From Clostridia bacterium (GTDB lineage Bacteria > Bacillota > Clostridia > Peptostreptococcales > Caminicellaceae), in NCBI GenBank assembly GCA_022361035.1, contig JAKSBP010000186.1, positions 1 to 35,358 of the forward strand: a DNA stretch of 35,358 nt, in the 5' to 3' direction. Below, one piece after another: positions 1 through 8,038 of the stretch (position 1 is the stretch's first letter; the number at the start of each line of letters is the position of its first letter). The position numbers and the translations under genes were made by a program. A model generated the notes under the pieces. The model searched no databases. It was not told the DNA's origin and saw only the letters and a list, made by a program, of their open reading frames with translations.

Positions 1-40
1 AATCTGTTTTACCTTCTACTATCTATCTATAAAACAGATT
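1..40. repeat. Inverted repeat at the left edge
   Basis: A perfect 10-bp inverted repeat (AATCTGTTTT at 1-10, AAAACAGATT at 31-40) encloses a 20-base loop. It may be a terminator of a gene outside the window, but the tail after the stem is not T-rich on the plus strand. The rest of 1-473 is AT-rich without a convincing gene; the only other structure seen is the hairpin at 271-317. Confidence 0.35.
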
Positions 41-270
41 TATAGCATGAGCCTAAAGGATTCTCAGTGGTTGCTGAAGTAAGTTAACATTCTCAATCAC
101 TCATCTATAAAACATTTATTATTTTCTAAACAAATTTTATATTCTATCCCTTTTATTATATCAATTCCCTATAGAATAAATCCATACTAATTCTTAAAAC
201 ATTTAAGCAATTAATTTGTTTATGGTCTTTATAAATATATGATATATCATAATAGGGATAAAATTACATT

Positions 271-317
271 AATAAAAGGAATAATACCCATCCAATTTAG
301 GTATGATTCCTTTTATT
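271..317 (-). terminator. Hairpin downstream of the ACP gene, probable terminator
   Basis: A long, almost perfect stem (arms AATAAAAGGAAT and ATTCCTTTTATT, with further ATACC/GGTAT pairing) lies about 160 bases beyond the stop of the minus-strand ACP gene at 474. The outer A/T tracts could give a U-rich tail in either direction, so it may end the minus-strand unit and also block transcripts entering from the left. Confidence 0.55.
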
Positions 318-473
318 ACAATTTCATTAACCTATATTTGATACTCTGGATTCAGCCCATAATTTCTCGAATTCCATAAGTTACGGGTAAGAAAAACAGA
401 GGCTAAGGTGAAGAAAAGATATAAAATTGACAATTACTACTTTTCCCACTATCCGTAAGACATACAACTTTAA

Positions 474-719
474 CTATTTTGAATATTTCTGAATCAGGCT
501 TACCAGGGCTCTCCCCTTTGAAAAAGCCTCTAAATTTAAGTCTTCATCCATAAAAAATATTTTAAACTTTTTTTCCACACTATTTATTAGTTTCACCGCT
601 GTTATTGAATCCATAATACCGCCCTTTCCTATAAGGGGAGTATCTAAGTTTATCTCCTTACCGCCAACAAAGCCCTTAATCAAATCCAGTACTTCCTTCT
701 CTATGTTGTTTTCATTCAT
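474..719 (-). CDS. Acyl carrier protein (ACP 1)
   Basis: This 81-residue protein has the size and fold pattern of a free-standing acyl or peptidyl carrier protein. The phosphopantetheine site is Asp37-Ser38 in the context GGIMDSITAVKLI, followed by the usual helix 2 and the acidic segment FFMDEDLNLEAF. It has a GGAG Shine-Dalgarno about 10 bases before ATG. It lies downstream of the FkbH-like gene, separated by an AT-rich hairpin (781-811), which suggests that FkbH may load a glyceryl unit onto this carrier. That pairing is inferred from position and from known FkbH/ACP pairs. The acyl group actually carried cannot be read from the sequence. No phosphopantetheinyl transferase is in the window, so a housekeeping one must act. 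Confidence 0.9.
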   Translation of the reverse strand: MNENNIEKEVLDLIKGFVGGKEINLDTPLIGKGGIMDSITAVKLINSVEKKFKIFFMDEDLNLEAFSKGRALVSLIQKYSK

Positions 720-780
720 TGAGTTTCACTCCGTATTTCTATTTTTATATAGTAAATTTCTAAATGCCATATTATTTAAG

Positions 781-811
781 ATACTAAATTTTAATGATTA
801 AAATTTAGTAT
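781..811. terminator. Perfect AT-rich hairpin between FkbH and ACP 1
   Basis: A perfect 14-bp stem (ATACTAAATTTTAA / TTAAAATTTAGTAT) with a 3-base loop sits between the stop of the FkbH-like gene (864) and the ACP start (719). It could be a weak terminator or attenuator that sets ACP level relative to upstream genes, or a processing site. The stem has little G or C, so strong termination is uncertain. Confidence 0.5.
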
Positions 812-863
812 TTTACTGACCCTTAAAGGCAAAGCCTATTTATTCCTATAGTTTAAGATTCCT

Positions 864-1892
864 TTATTTAACTTCTATATTAAGCCAGTCAAAGCTTACC
901 TTTTCCATAGGAAGCCTTAATATATAAGTGGATTTTTCTTCCGATTTGCTGAATAACTTAAAGCCAACTATCTGCAAAAGCATTAAGGCCGGTCTGTTCC
1001 TTTTTTTATACAAATAATCACAGTATACCTCAGATATATAACTGGAAGAATCTGCGAGTTCACTAATCGCCGTCCCTAAAAAAGCAGTTCCAATACCCCT
1101 ACCCTCAACTCGGCAAGATATACAAAACAGCTTTATAAAGGTGCTGTTCTCCTTTATTTCAAACAGGCAAGCCCCAACTATTCCATGGTAGCCAAAGCGG
1201 TCAGTCAATTCTGCAACATAAACCGCTTTATCCTGTGAATCTATAAAATCAATAACCGTATCCCTGTTTATTCTATCTAGCATGTTATTCATCTGATTTG
1301 TACGGGATATTAACTCATAAACACGTTCTAAATCATCGATTTTTCCAGAGCGAATCATAAGCTCCATCCTACATTCTTTAAGAAAATCCTCCCTTGAACC
1401 TTTAAATGAATCCTCTGCCTCTTCCCTCATCCAGCGAGATATCATCATCTTCCTTCTCATTGAGCTTTCCCGAGTAACACTTTCATTAATAAATTCATCT
1501 AAACCTAAAAGTTTACTACAATCATCGGCATTGTAAGTTCGAACCTTGGGCAGAAAGTACTGAATCTCTGCTAGCTCAAAGGGGTTATCGTCAATGTAAG
1601 CTATGGAATCAAGGCCTATATTTAATTTATCAGCTATTCTTTTTATACTGTCAACCTTTGAACTCCAGTGACACTGAGGATAAAGAAAATACTCCTGTAT
1701 TCCAAGCTCCTCTAATTTTTCCATTACTTGATCCAAATTGTTTCTACTTGCTATACTCTGTAAAATTCCTAATTCATCAATCTTTTTGACAATCTCTCTT
1801 TTTTCCTCACAGAATACTACATTCCAATCCTCACTTAAAGTTCCCTGCCATAGAGTATCATCCATGTCCCATATCAAACACTTGATTTTCAT
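864..1892 (-). CDS. FkbH-like HAD phosphatase/acyltransferase (glyceryl-ACP synthesis)
   Basis: This 342-residue protein matches the FkbH/HAD-IIIC family, which makes glyceryl-ACP from 1,3-bisphosphoglycerate. The N-terminal HAD domain carries the DxDxT nucleophile motif (WDMDDTLW, about residues 8-15) and the later YIDDNPFE metal-site motif. The C-terminal half has the family's GNAT-like acyltransferase motif FCISCRVEGRGIG, whose Cys is the usual transfer residue. An upstream ATG at 1901 is possible, but the AAGGA site abuts it and lies 9 bases from the ATG at 1892, which I prefer. The gene follows the GNAT gene within a few bases, so the two are co-transcribed. With ACP 1 next in order, the predicted product is a glyceryl-type three-carbon unit on the carrier. 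The later fate of that unit is unknown. Confidence 0.85.
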   Translation of the reverse strand: MKIKCLIWDMDDTLWQGTLSEDWNVVFCEEKREIVKKIDELGILQSIASRNNLDQVMEKLEELGIQEYFLYPQCHWSSKVDSIKRIADKLNIGLDSIAYIDDNPFELAEIQYFLPKVRTYNADDCSKLLGLDEFINESVTRESSMRRKMMISRWMREEAEDSFKGSREDFLKECRMELMIRSGKIDDLERVYELISRTNQMNNMLDRINRDTVIDFIDSQDKAVYVAELTDRFGYHGIVGACLFEIKENSTFIKLFCISCRVEGRGIGTAFLGTAISELADSSSYISEVYCDYLYKKRNRPALMLLQIVGFKLFSKSEEKSTYILRLPMEKVSFDWLNIEVK

Positions 1893-1897
1893 TATTC

Positions 1898-2353
1898 TCA
1901 TTCCTTGTCGTTAAATCTATATTCCATTGTGAGATGTGTGGCCTCAAAGCCGCAATTCTTCCACAATACCCTTGCTGCCAGGTTCTTAACATGGACCTTA
2001 TTGACTATAGTTTTTACTCCTTGGTCTTTGCAAAACTTTATTCCCGCCTCTATAAATTCATTGACAAAGTCCGTTCCCCTATATTCCTCTACAATATAAA
2101 AGCTTTTAAAGTTTACGTATTTTTCATTGCTTACAAAATTAGTTCTTGGAGTCATCCATAACCATCCCGCGATTTTACCATCTATTTGCAAAACCATCAT
2201 GCCCTCAATTTCCTTGGTCATTGATTTTTCAAGTTTCCGCCTATGAAAATCCAAGTCAATTATGGCCTCATCTCCAAAGGAAATAATAGAAATCTCCCTT
2301 TCAAATTCAGCTATTACATCAATATCCTCTGTTTGCATTTTTCTTATTACCAT
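1898..2353 (-). CDS. GNAT-family N-acetyltransferase
   Basis: The 151-residue product has the GNAT pattern: an N-terminal beta-alpha segment (MVIRKMQTEDIDVIAEFE), a central strand with KIAGWLWM, the acetyl-CoA-binding region around YRGTDFVNEFIEAGIKFCKDQGVKTI, and the terminal NLAARVLWKNCGFEA motif. The classical Q/RxxGxG/A loop is degenerate (YRGTDF). Acceptor candidates are an amine of the product or an ACP-bound group. Known polyamine antibiotics such as edeine and paenilamicin are inactivated by dedicated N-acetyltransferases, so a self-resistance role is plausible here next to a polyamine synthase. That is inference only. The gene is 17 bases after the BpsA-like gene and is tightly linked to FkbH. 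Confidence 0.8.
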   Translation of the reverse strand: MVIRKMQTEDIDVIAEFEREISIISFGDEAIIDLDFHRRKLEKSMTKEIEGMMVLQIDGKIAGWLWMTPRTNFVSNEKYVNFKSFYIVEEYRGTDFVNEFIEAGIKFCKDQGVKTIVNKVHVKNLAARVLWKNCGFEATHLTMEYRFNDKE

Positions 2354-2370
2354 TTTTATACCTACCCTTA

Positions 2371-3561
2371 CTATTCTTTTTTACTTTTATGGGATACCTT
2401 AACCCTCTCAATCAGTTCAAATATATCGCCCCTACATTCAGAACACTGTGTTTTCTTTAAGTCTTCAATAGTAGAATAAACTCCGTTTATACCGATCATA
2501 TAATTCTTTCCACACTGCTTACATTTATATTTTCTCATGGTTCTAACCACTTCTCCAGTATAAATGGGCTTTTCATAGGCATCATCTATTATACCATGAC
2601 TTTTTGCCGTAGTTTTTAGTATTATCATCTGACTGGTGTTACCAATAATTTGCGCACCTTCATACTGGTTAAATCTAGGAATAACCTCAGTGACAGCTAA
2701 ATACATTTTTAAAAACTCCTCCATGATTTTAATAGTAAAATCAGGGGATTTATGGGCAAAGGAAAAAAATATAGGAAGACCTTTCTTTTTTTTCAAAGCA
2801 GAAACTCCTCTAGAGATGAAAAGACCCATTCCAGTCAGGGTATATGGGGGATCCGTAAAGAAGCAGTCGAATTGATTTAGCAAGTTAGTATCTAAGGGCT
2901 TCCTAAGGTCTACATGATGACAATGTATAGGTAGCCCTTCCTCCCCTGCCACATTTTTAATATAGTTTAGAAACCTAGAGTCTAAATCCAAAACGTGGAT
3001 TTCCGTATTTATCCCTTTTCTGCCCTTAGAGAATAACTTCTTTAGTAATAGTCCCGTAGATATACTAACTAAATCATCATCCCCTACACATAGGATTTTT
3101 TTCCCTATTAATGAATTGTTCCTAGCACATAAAATAGCCCGTTTCAAGCTTGTCTCTGGAGTGCATTTGGACTGGTCTATAGTTACATCTACATCGGGTC
3201 TATCATTAAAAATTCTTTCTATCAATTCCCTTTCCTTGGAAAATTCTGTTTCCCAGTCGTAATCTAGGTCAAGTAAGTTTCTGTAAAGGTCTATATTTAG
3301 TCCGTCAAATCCTAAGCACTCCTTGACGTATTTTCTTCCCTGGTTAGATAGTCTTATTCCCCTGTCCTGAACAAAAATCCCGGACTTTATAAATTCCTTT
3401 TTTATAGCTACAACCAAGGGCACAGGAAGTAACAGTTTACGTGCCAGTTCTTTAGTGGAAATCCCTTCATTAAAATAAACCTGAACCAAGGCATTTTCAA
3501 CTGCAATTTCTCCCTCTTCAATCTTTACATTGCTGTATATTTCTTTTATATATTCTTGCAT
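2371..3561 (-). CDS. BpsA-like branched-chain polyamine synthase with a C-terminal zinc ribbon
   Basis: This 396-residue protein resembles N(4)-bis(aminopropyl)spermidine synthase (BpsA, former DUF43), which transfers aminopropyl groups from decarboxylated SAM to a polyamine secondary amine. It has a winged-helix-like N-terminus (about 20-80), a Rossmann core with the GDDD motif at 160-163, and the catalytic loop DPPYT at 237-241. Unusually, the C-terminus adds a zinc-ribbon-like segment with CKQC and CSEC pairs beyond the normal core. The open frame extends 10 codons upstream, but a perfect AAGGAGG lies 4 bases before the ATG at 3561, which fixes the start. In this cluster it may make a polyamine building block or aminopropylate a product intermediate. 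Housekeeping polyamine synthesis is the alternative. Confidence 0.85.
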   Translation of the reverse strand: MQEYIKEIYSNVKIEEGEIAVENALVQVYFNEGISTKELARKLLLPVPLVVAIKKEFIKSGIFVQDRGIRLSNQGRKYVKECLGFDGLNIDLYRNLLDLDYDWETEFSKERELIERIFNDRPDVDVTIDQSKCTPETSLKRAILCARNNSLIGKKILCVGDDDLVSISTGLLLKKLFSKGRKGINTEIHVLDLDSRFLNYIKNVAGEEGLPIHCHHVDLRKPLDTNLLNQFDCFFTDPPYTLTGMGLFISRGVSALKKKKGLPIFFSFAHKSPDFTIKIMEEFLKMYLAVTEVIPRFNQYEGAQIIGNTSQMIILKTTAKSHGIIDDAYEKPIYTGEVVRTMRKYKCKQCGKNYMIGINGVYSTIEDLKKTQCSECRGDIFELIERVKVSHKSKKE

Positions 3562-3584
3562 ATATCCTCCTTGCAAATATAATG

Positions 3585-3647
3585 CTAACAAACAGTTAAA
3601 GGACCTCTAATGTACCCATTCCAATTAATTTCCCACATCTTGGTCAT
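3585..3647 (-). CDS. Possible 20-residue leader peptide upstream of the BpsA-like gene
   Basis: A short frame starts with ATG 10 bases after an AAGGAG site and ends with TAG 23 bases before the BpsA-like start. The peptide starts MTKMWEINWNGY and ends in Cys; it has two Trp and no repeat of regulatory codons. Placement and ribosome site suggest a translated leader or coupling peptide, but 20 codons can be open by chance. The best promoter candidate nearby (3667-3695) would start RNA inside the Shine-Dalgarno, which argues against it unless transcription starts further upstream. Confidence 0.3.
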   Translation of the reverse strand: MTKMWEINWNGYIRGPLTVC

Positions 3648-3666
3648 TTTTAAGATTCTCCTTCAA

Positions 3667-3695
3667 ATTCTACCACTTTTATTTCTACATTTCAA
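3667..3695 (-). promoter_or_regulatory. Candidate sigma-A promoter for the BpsA-GNAT-FkbH-ACP unit
   Basis: On the minus strand TTGAAA (3695-3690) and TAGAAT (3672-3667) are separated by 17 bases. It follows the terminator of the previous unit and precedes the BpsA-like gene by about 100 bases. The rest of 3700-3890 is AT-rich spacer in which I see no gene; it holds a 16-bp direct repeat (3734-3749 and 3871-3886). Confidence 0.4.
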
Positions 3696-3733
3696 GGTTA
3701 AAAATGATAGCCCATTTTCTGTCTTAAGCAGCT

Positions 3734-3886
3734 TATTTAAAAAGATTTTCTATGAATAAAATTAAGGTAAATATTTATTAGGTAAACCCTATTTAAATAT
3801 AAATCAAATTATTTTCCTAGTGTTTAACTCCAATAACTCTAATATTTCCTTTTTATTTTAACTATAAACCTATTTAAAAAGATTTT
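3734..3886. repeat. 16-bp direct repeat pair in a spacer
   Basis: TATTTAAAAAGATTTT occurs at 3734-3749 and again at 3871-3886. The pair flanks 121 bases of AT-rich sequence between two transcription units. It could be a chance low-complexity match or the trace of a deletion or insertion; no gene was seen between the copies. Confidence 0.4.
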
Positions 3887-3897
3887 ATATAAAAACA

Positions 3898-3937
3898 AGA
3901 AGACCTGCCATCAAATTACCGTGATGACAGATCTTCT
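3898..3937 (-). terminator. Rho-independent terminator of the left biosynthetic arm
   Basis: A 16-bp stem with two mismatches (AGAAGACCTGCCATCA at 3898-3913, TGATGACAGATCTTCT at 3922-3937) has an 8-base loop. On the minus strand it is followed by TTGTTTTTATAT, a typical U-rich tail. It lies about 50 bases past the stop of the SPASM radical SAM gene and separates that arm from the BpsA unit. Confidence 0.8.
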
Positions 3938-3988
3938 ATTTAATAGAAGACATCATTCCTCCATCTATGAAAGGGTAAGATTTAAAAA

Positions 3989-5128
3989 TTAATAGGTTTT
4001 GCCTGTGACATTATTACCCCTTATGGATTTACTACAGGTAGGGTCATATTTATTTATATCATCATTATATTTATATGAAACTACTGGACACCCACCTCTA
4101 CAGGCCCACCAAAAATCACAGGAGCTGCAGGTACCTTGCCTCTTTAGGATTTCTTCCCTCTGACGTAGACTCCTTCTCCATTGATTCCTTCTTTCCAATA
4201 GGACTTCCACATCTTCATCTATTATATTACCAATGAAAAATTCAGGTCTATTTACCATAGCAGTACATCCCGTAACATTTCCATCGGATGAAACAATAAT
4301 ACTATCACCAAAGGCTGGACATCCTCGTATAGGGTCAAACTGAACAATCAGTTTTACTGATAAGGACTTCTCTTCTTTACCCTTTAATTTACTATACATG
4401 TTAAAACAGTACCCAGGCAAAACTAAAACAACTTCCTCTAACTCTGCATTGGCAATTGATTTAAGTTTATTGAGTATCTTTTTATAAATCACTTCGTAAT
4501 GGAGCTCACCTAATTGATCACTAAAGGCTTCTTTATCATTGGACACATCAATATATCTTAATAGATTTAAGTATTTAATCCTCTTATGAATCGCTAAATC
4601 AATTATATCTTCAACTAAGTGATAATTGTCCTTCATAATAACACAGTTTAAGCCTAAACTATTGTATGAATGTTCCATAAGGGTTTCTATTCCCTTCATT
4701 GAATCCTCAAAGGCATTTAAATCTCCTCTTATTTCGTTATGGAATTGAGAAATAGGTGAATCTATTGATATATAAAGTCTATCTATAAGCTTTAACTGGT
4801 CAATATTTTTTATAGTATTTTTTCTTAAAAGAGTACCATTAGAAACAACAAGGAGTACAGTATCAGAATAACTTTTTATTATCTCAAACAAAGTAAATAT
4901 ATCTTTTCTTAAAAATGGCTCCCCACCACTAACATCAAAGGTTCTTACCCCTAAGTTATATAGTTTTTCAGTTATTATTCTATAGCTTCCTATATCCATT
5001 TCCTTTAAACTGCTTTGCTCATGGGAAATATTCCCCCCTGAATAACACATTTTGCATTTAAGATTACATGCAATTGTGGGATAAATATAGGCTGTTTTTG
5101 GAGTTTCTCCTACCCAAATTTTACTCAT
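3989..5128 (-). CDS. Radical SAM enzyme with a SPASM domain
   Basis: The 379-residue protein has the radical SAM cluster motif CNLKCKMC (Cys21, Cys25, Cys28). Its C-terminal half has a full SPASM arrangement: Cys in RGCPAFG and GCTAM, then the canonical C-x2-C-x5-C-x3-C (CSSCDFWWACRGGC) and a final Cys in PTCSKS. Such proteins bind two auxiliary [4Fe-4S] clusters and often modify peptides, or oxidise alcohols as BtrN does in butirosin synthesis. No precursor peptide is evident nearby, so a small-molecule substrate such as a sugar, cyclitol or ACP-bound acyl group is more likely. The ATG follows the methyltransferase stop by one base with a good AAGGAG site, so translation is probably coupled. 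It is the last gene before the terminator at 3898-3937. Confidence 0.9.
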   Translation of the reverse strand: MSKIWVGETPKTAYIYPTIACNLKCKMCYSGGNISHEQSSLKEMDIGSYRIITEKLYNLGVRTFDVSGGEPFLRKDIFTLFEIIKSYSDTVLLVVSNGTLLRKNTIKNIDQLKLIDRLYISIDSPISQFHNEIRGDLNAFEDSMKGIETLMEHSYNSLGLNCVIMKDNYHLVEDIIDLAIHKRIKYLNLLRYIDVSNDKEAFSDQLGELHYEVIYKKILNKLKSIANAELEEVVLVLPGYCFNMYSKLKGKEEKSLSVKLIVQFDPIRGCPAFGDSIIVSSDGNVTGCTAMVNRPEFFIGNIIDEDVEVLLERRNQWRRSLRQREEILKRQGTCSSCDFWWACRGGCPVVSYKYNDDINKYDPTCSKSIRGNNVTGKTY

Positions 5129-5129
5129 G

Positions 5130-6233
5130 TTAATACTTCTCCTTCATTTCTCTAAAAGAGTCTAGTAAAGTATTGTGACACTTTAACAGCTTCACCTGGC
5201 CCTTATAAGCATCTGATTTACTAAGACTAATAATAAAGGAATAGTAATCAATATTTGACCCTTCTATTTTTTTTGATATAACCTCTAAGTTATTTTCAAC
5301 TTCTGGGAGCTCACTTTTCAATCGCTTTAACTCCTGTATAGCCTTGGTTTGAGTAATAAGTATTAAATTTATATTTAATCCTGTCTTTTTTACCAACTCT
5401 TCTAATTCTTCAAAAACATATGGTTTTACATTGTCACCAAAGCCCCCAGCAATGAACAGGGCTTTTCCCGATGCTTCTAAAAAATAGTCTATTTCATTTA
5501 ATATACGTCTTAAAACATCAAGGCCATCCTCCCCTGCAGCACCGCATAAAAACTTATCATCACCAGTGTCTGGTAGAGGTAAAAAGGGAGGATTGGATAC
5601 CACGAAATGGTACTTTCTATTTTTGACTGGCTCAAAAAGATCTCCTAAGAAAACTTCTACATTATCTTCTAAATCATTAAGCTGAGCATTCCACTTTATT
5701 ACCTTATAAGCTTTAGGATTTAACTCTACAGATGTAACATGGGCACCCCTTGATGCCAATATTAATCCTAAGATTCCAGAGCCAGCACCTAAGTCTAGAA
5801 CTCTTTTATTTCTAACAAATGGTAATAACTTAGCTATATATATAGAATCTGTACCAAACCAAACTTGGTCAAGTTTTCCCATCTTCCCTTGGTTTCGTTT
5901 CTCAACAATAATAAATAATCCATTATAGGGATAAATCGTATATTTATTAGCAATATATGCATTTCCCCTTCGTTCCAGTAGTCCCATATCCAAAAACACT
6001 TCCACTGTACTTTTATCCATTATGTCATCTATTTCTTCAACTTCAACCCCTAGATGGAATAATTTTAATAGCTTTTGCTGTTTTAAAGGAAGCCTTTCTA
6101 TTTTGTTTATAGGACAGAGGGTCCAAGGGTTCATATGGAGTTTACTATTTAAAATATTCATCAACAAGTAATAATCATTTTCCACCAAAAGCTTTCTAAG
6201 ATGCTTTAATGCATTTATCTCACTTGTTTTCAT
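5130..6233 (-). CDS. Class I SAM-dependent methyltransferase with NPPF motif
   Basis: This protein of about 367 residues has motif I VLDLGAGSGILG in its centre and the motif IV sequence VVSNPPFLP. An NPPF/Y motif is typical of methyltransferases that modify planar or amide nitrogens (PrmC/HemK, RsmC and small-MTase families). The N-terminal 130 residues are a separate helical region, as in HemK-like enzymes. The target could be an amine of the product or something unrelated. A GTG at 6242 also opens the frame, but the ATG at 6233 lies one base after the TAA of the upstream carbamoyltransferase and is preferred. It sits in the left biosynthetic arm and is likely co-translated with its neighbours. 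Confidence 0.8.
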   Translation of the reverse strand: MKTSEINALKHLRKLLVENDYYLLMNILNSKLHMNPWTLCPINKIERLPLKQQKLLKLFHLGVEVEEIDDIMDKSTVEVFLDMGLLERRGNAYIANKYTIYPYNGLFIIVEKRNQGKMGKLDQVWFGTDSIYIAKLLPFVRNKRVLDLGAGSGILGLILASRGAHVTSVELNPKAYKVIKWNAQLNDLEDNVEVFLGDLFEPVKNRKYHFVVSNPPFLPLPDTGDDKFLCGAAGEDGLDVLRRILNEIDYFLEASGKALFIAGGFGDNVKPYVFEELEELVKKTGLNINLILITQTKAIQELKRLKSELPEVENNLEVISKKIEGSNIDYYSFIISLSKSDAYKGQVKLLKCHNTLLDSFREMKEKY

Positions 6234-6234
6234 T

Positions 6235-7929
6235 TTATTCACTCTGCCTTTGCAAGCCTTGCTTTTTTTTAACTAAATATGGTCCGATAGCAAGATAATC
6301 AATTTTCGTACCAATAAAACATTTTATTGCATCCTCGGGAGATTCAACAATTGGCTCTCCTTTTATGTTAAATGAAGTATTTAATACAACTGGAACACCT
6401 GTTATTTTTCTAAATTCATTTATTAATTCATAATAGGCACCATTTTCCTTTGTTACACTTTGCAATCTAGCAGAGCCATCTACATGGGTTATGGCTGGAA
6501 TAACAGACCTTTTATCTGGATGAACTTTTGCAACAATTAACATGAATGGACTTTCCTGCTCTAACTCAAAGTATTCACTCTGATATTCATAAATAACAGA
6601 TGGTGCAAAGGGTCTAAAGCCTTCTCTAAATTTAACCTGTGCATTTACATGATCCTTCATATAATCCTTAGTTGGATTAGCAAGTATACTTCTATTACCT
6701 AAAGCTCTAGGTCCAAATTCAGACCCTCCTTGGAACCAACCTACAATCATATCTTCCGATATTAATTTAGCTGTTTGGTGTAACAAGTCCTCGGGCTTGT
6801 CCCATTCAATATCGCAATCAGAAAACTTCTTTAGGCTTTCCTCTATTTGCTTCTCCATATAACTACGTCCTAAATATGCATTTTTCATAGTTAATTTATT
6901 GTTAGTTTCTCTAGGGTGGTCAGCTATTTTATAATATCCCCACATAGCAGCACCTATTGAGGTTCCAGAATCTCCACTTGCTGGTTGCACAAATAGCCTT
7001 TTAAAGGGGGTTTCCTTTAATATTTTTCCGTTAGCCACACTATTAAGGCCTACACCACCGGCAATGCATAAATTAGGACATTTAGTTATATCATATAGAT
7101 GGTTTGCAGCATGAAGTAAAGCTTCTTCAAGAATCTTCTGTCCAGCATATGCAATATCTGCCCTGCGTTTTAAATCCTTTTCCTTATCTTCTAAAGGCTT
7201 TTCCGTTATCTCCTTAAGGAAAGATTCAAACCCTCCAGAATGTAAATCTATTTCAAATTCTCCATTATCCATCAGCTTAACAAATGAGCGAATTTGAGAA
7301 TAATATTTATCTGTACCGTAGGGGGCTAGACCCATAGTCTTTCCATCTTCCGTAAAATAATAGTCTTGATTGACAATAAAATCAAACCTACAGTAATGAG
7401 AAATCAATTTATAGAAATATCCTAATGAATTGTTGGGATCACCGGTTTGATAAACTTGTTTATTGATAGTCATTGCACTTTTATATTTTTCACCAATAAT
7501 CTTTTTTAATATATTGATTTCCTTTCCCTTTCCATAGGCATAGGTTAAAGTTTCTAGGCCTTGTTTTCCATTCCATTCTACCAATGATCCAGCATTATCA
7601 ACAACAAGTATTGCAGCTTCTTCAAATCCCGAGGGATAGAAAGTACTTGCAGCGTGGAGTAAGTGATGATTCACCTTATGACAATTTTTTACGGAAAATA
7701 AAACTGTTTGAGGTAAAATTTCATCTGCAACAATTAAATCCACATCACTTAGCTTTAAGCCTTGACTTTGAAGACAATATTTACGAGAACTACCATAAAT
7801 AAGGTTAGCATTAAAACCATACTTTTTTCTTGTTACCCGTTCCTCTTCAATAGCACAGACTATTTGCCCATCTTTAATTAACGTTGCAGAAACATCATGG
7901 TCAGAGCCTCCTAAACCAAGTATATACAT
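6235..7929 (-). CDS. NodU/CmcH/TobZ-family O-carbamoyltransferase
   Basis: The 564-residue protein is full length for this family, which transfers carbamoyl from carbamoyl phosphate through carbamoyl-adenylate to a sugar or other hydroxyl. The N-terminal Kae1-like domain begins MYILGLGGSDHDVSA and has the metal-binding HHLLH (88-92), GKTMGLAPYG (196-205) and AGGVGLNSVANGK (290-302). The YrdC-like C-terminal domain has GGSEFGPRALGNRS (401-414) and KFREGFRPFAPS. The frame opens 20 codons earlier, but a GGAGG site 8 bases before the ATG at 7929 fixes the start. Family members decorate nodulation factors, cephamycin and tobramycin. Here the acceptor is probably an aminosugar or cyclitol hydroxyl, or a hydroxyl of the acyl chain. 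Confidence 0.92.
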   Translation of the reverse strand: MYILGLGGSDHDVSATLIKDGQIVCAIEEERVTRKKYGFNANLIYGSSRKYCLQSQGLKLSDVDLIVADEILPQTVLFSVKNCHKVNHHLLHAASTFYPSGFEEAAILVVDNAGSLVEWNGKQGLETLTYAYGKGKEINILKKIIGEKYKSAMTINKQVYQTGDPNNSLGYFYKLISHYCRFDFIVNQDYYFTEDGKTMGLAPYGTDKYYSQIRSFVKLMDNGEFEIDLHSGGFESFLKEITEKPLEDKEKDLKRRADIAYAGQKILEEALLHAANHLYDITKCPNLCIAGGVGLNSVANGKILKETPFKRLFVQPASGDSGTSIGAAMWGYYKIADHPRETNNKLTMKNAYLGRSYMEKQIEESLKKFSDCDIEWDKPEDLLHQTAKLISEDMIVGWFQGGSEFGPRALGNRSILANPTKDYMKDHVNAQVKFREGFRPFAPSVIYEYQSEYFELEQESPFMLIVAKVHPDKRSVIPAITHVDGSARLQSVTKENGAYYELINEFRKITGVPVVLNTSFNIKGEPIVESPEDAIKCFIGTKIDYLAIGPYLVKKKQGLQRQSE

Positions 7930-8038
7930 ATTTAAACACCTCCAAATAGATAATAAAGTTTTACATCCAGCTATATTCAGCTTAGTCACTTAAAGCAAGT
8001 TAACTAGATTGCATCGACAATTTAAGTTTAATAGTATT

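Noticed and set aside
3989..5128. The SPASM protein as the maturase of a ribosomally made peptide
   Set aside because: No credible precursor peptide was found near it; the only small frame (3585-3647) is in a different transcription unit and too short to judge.
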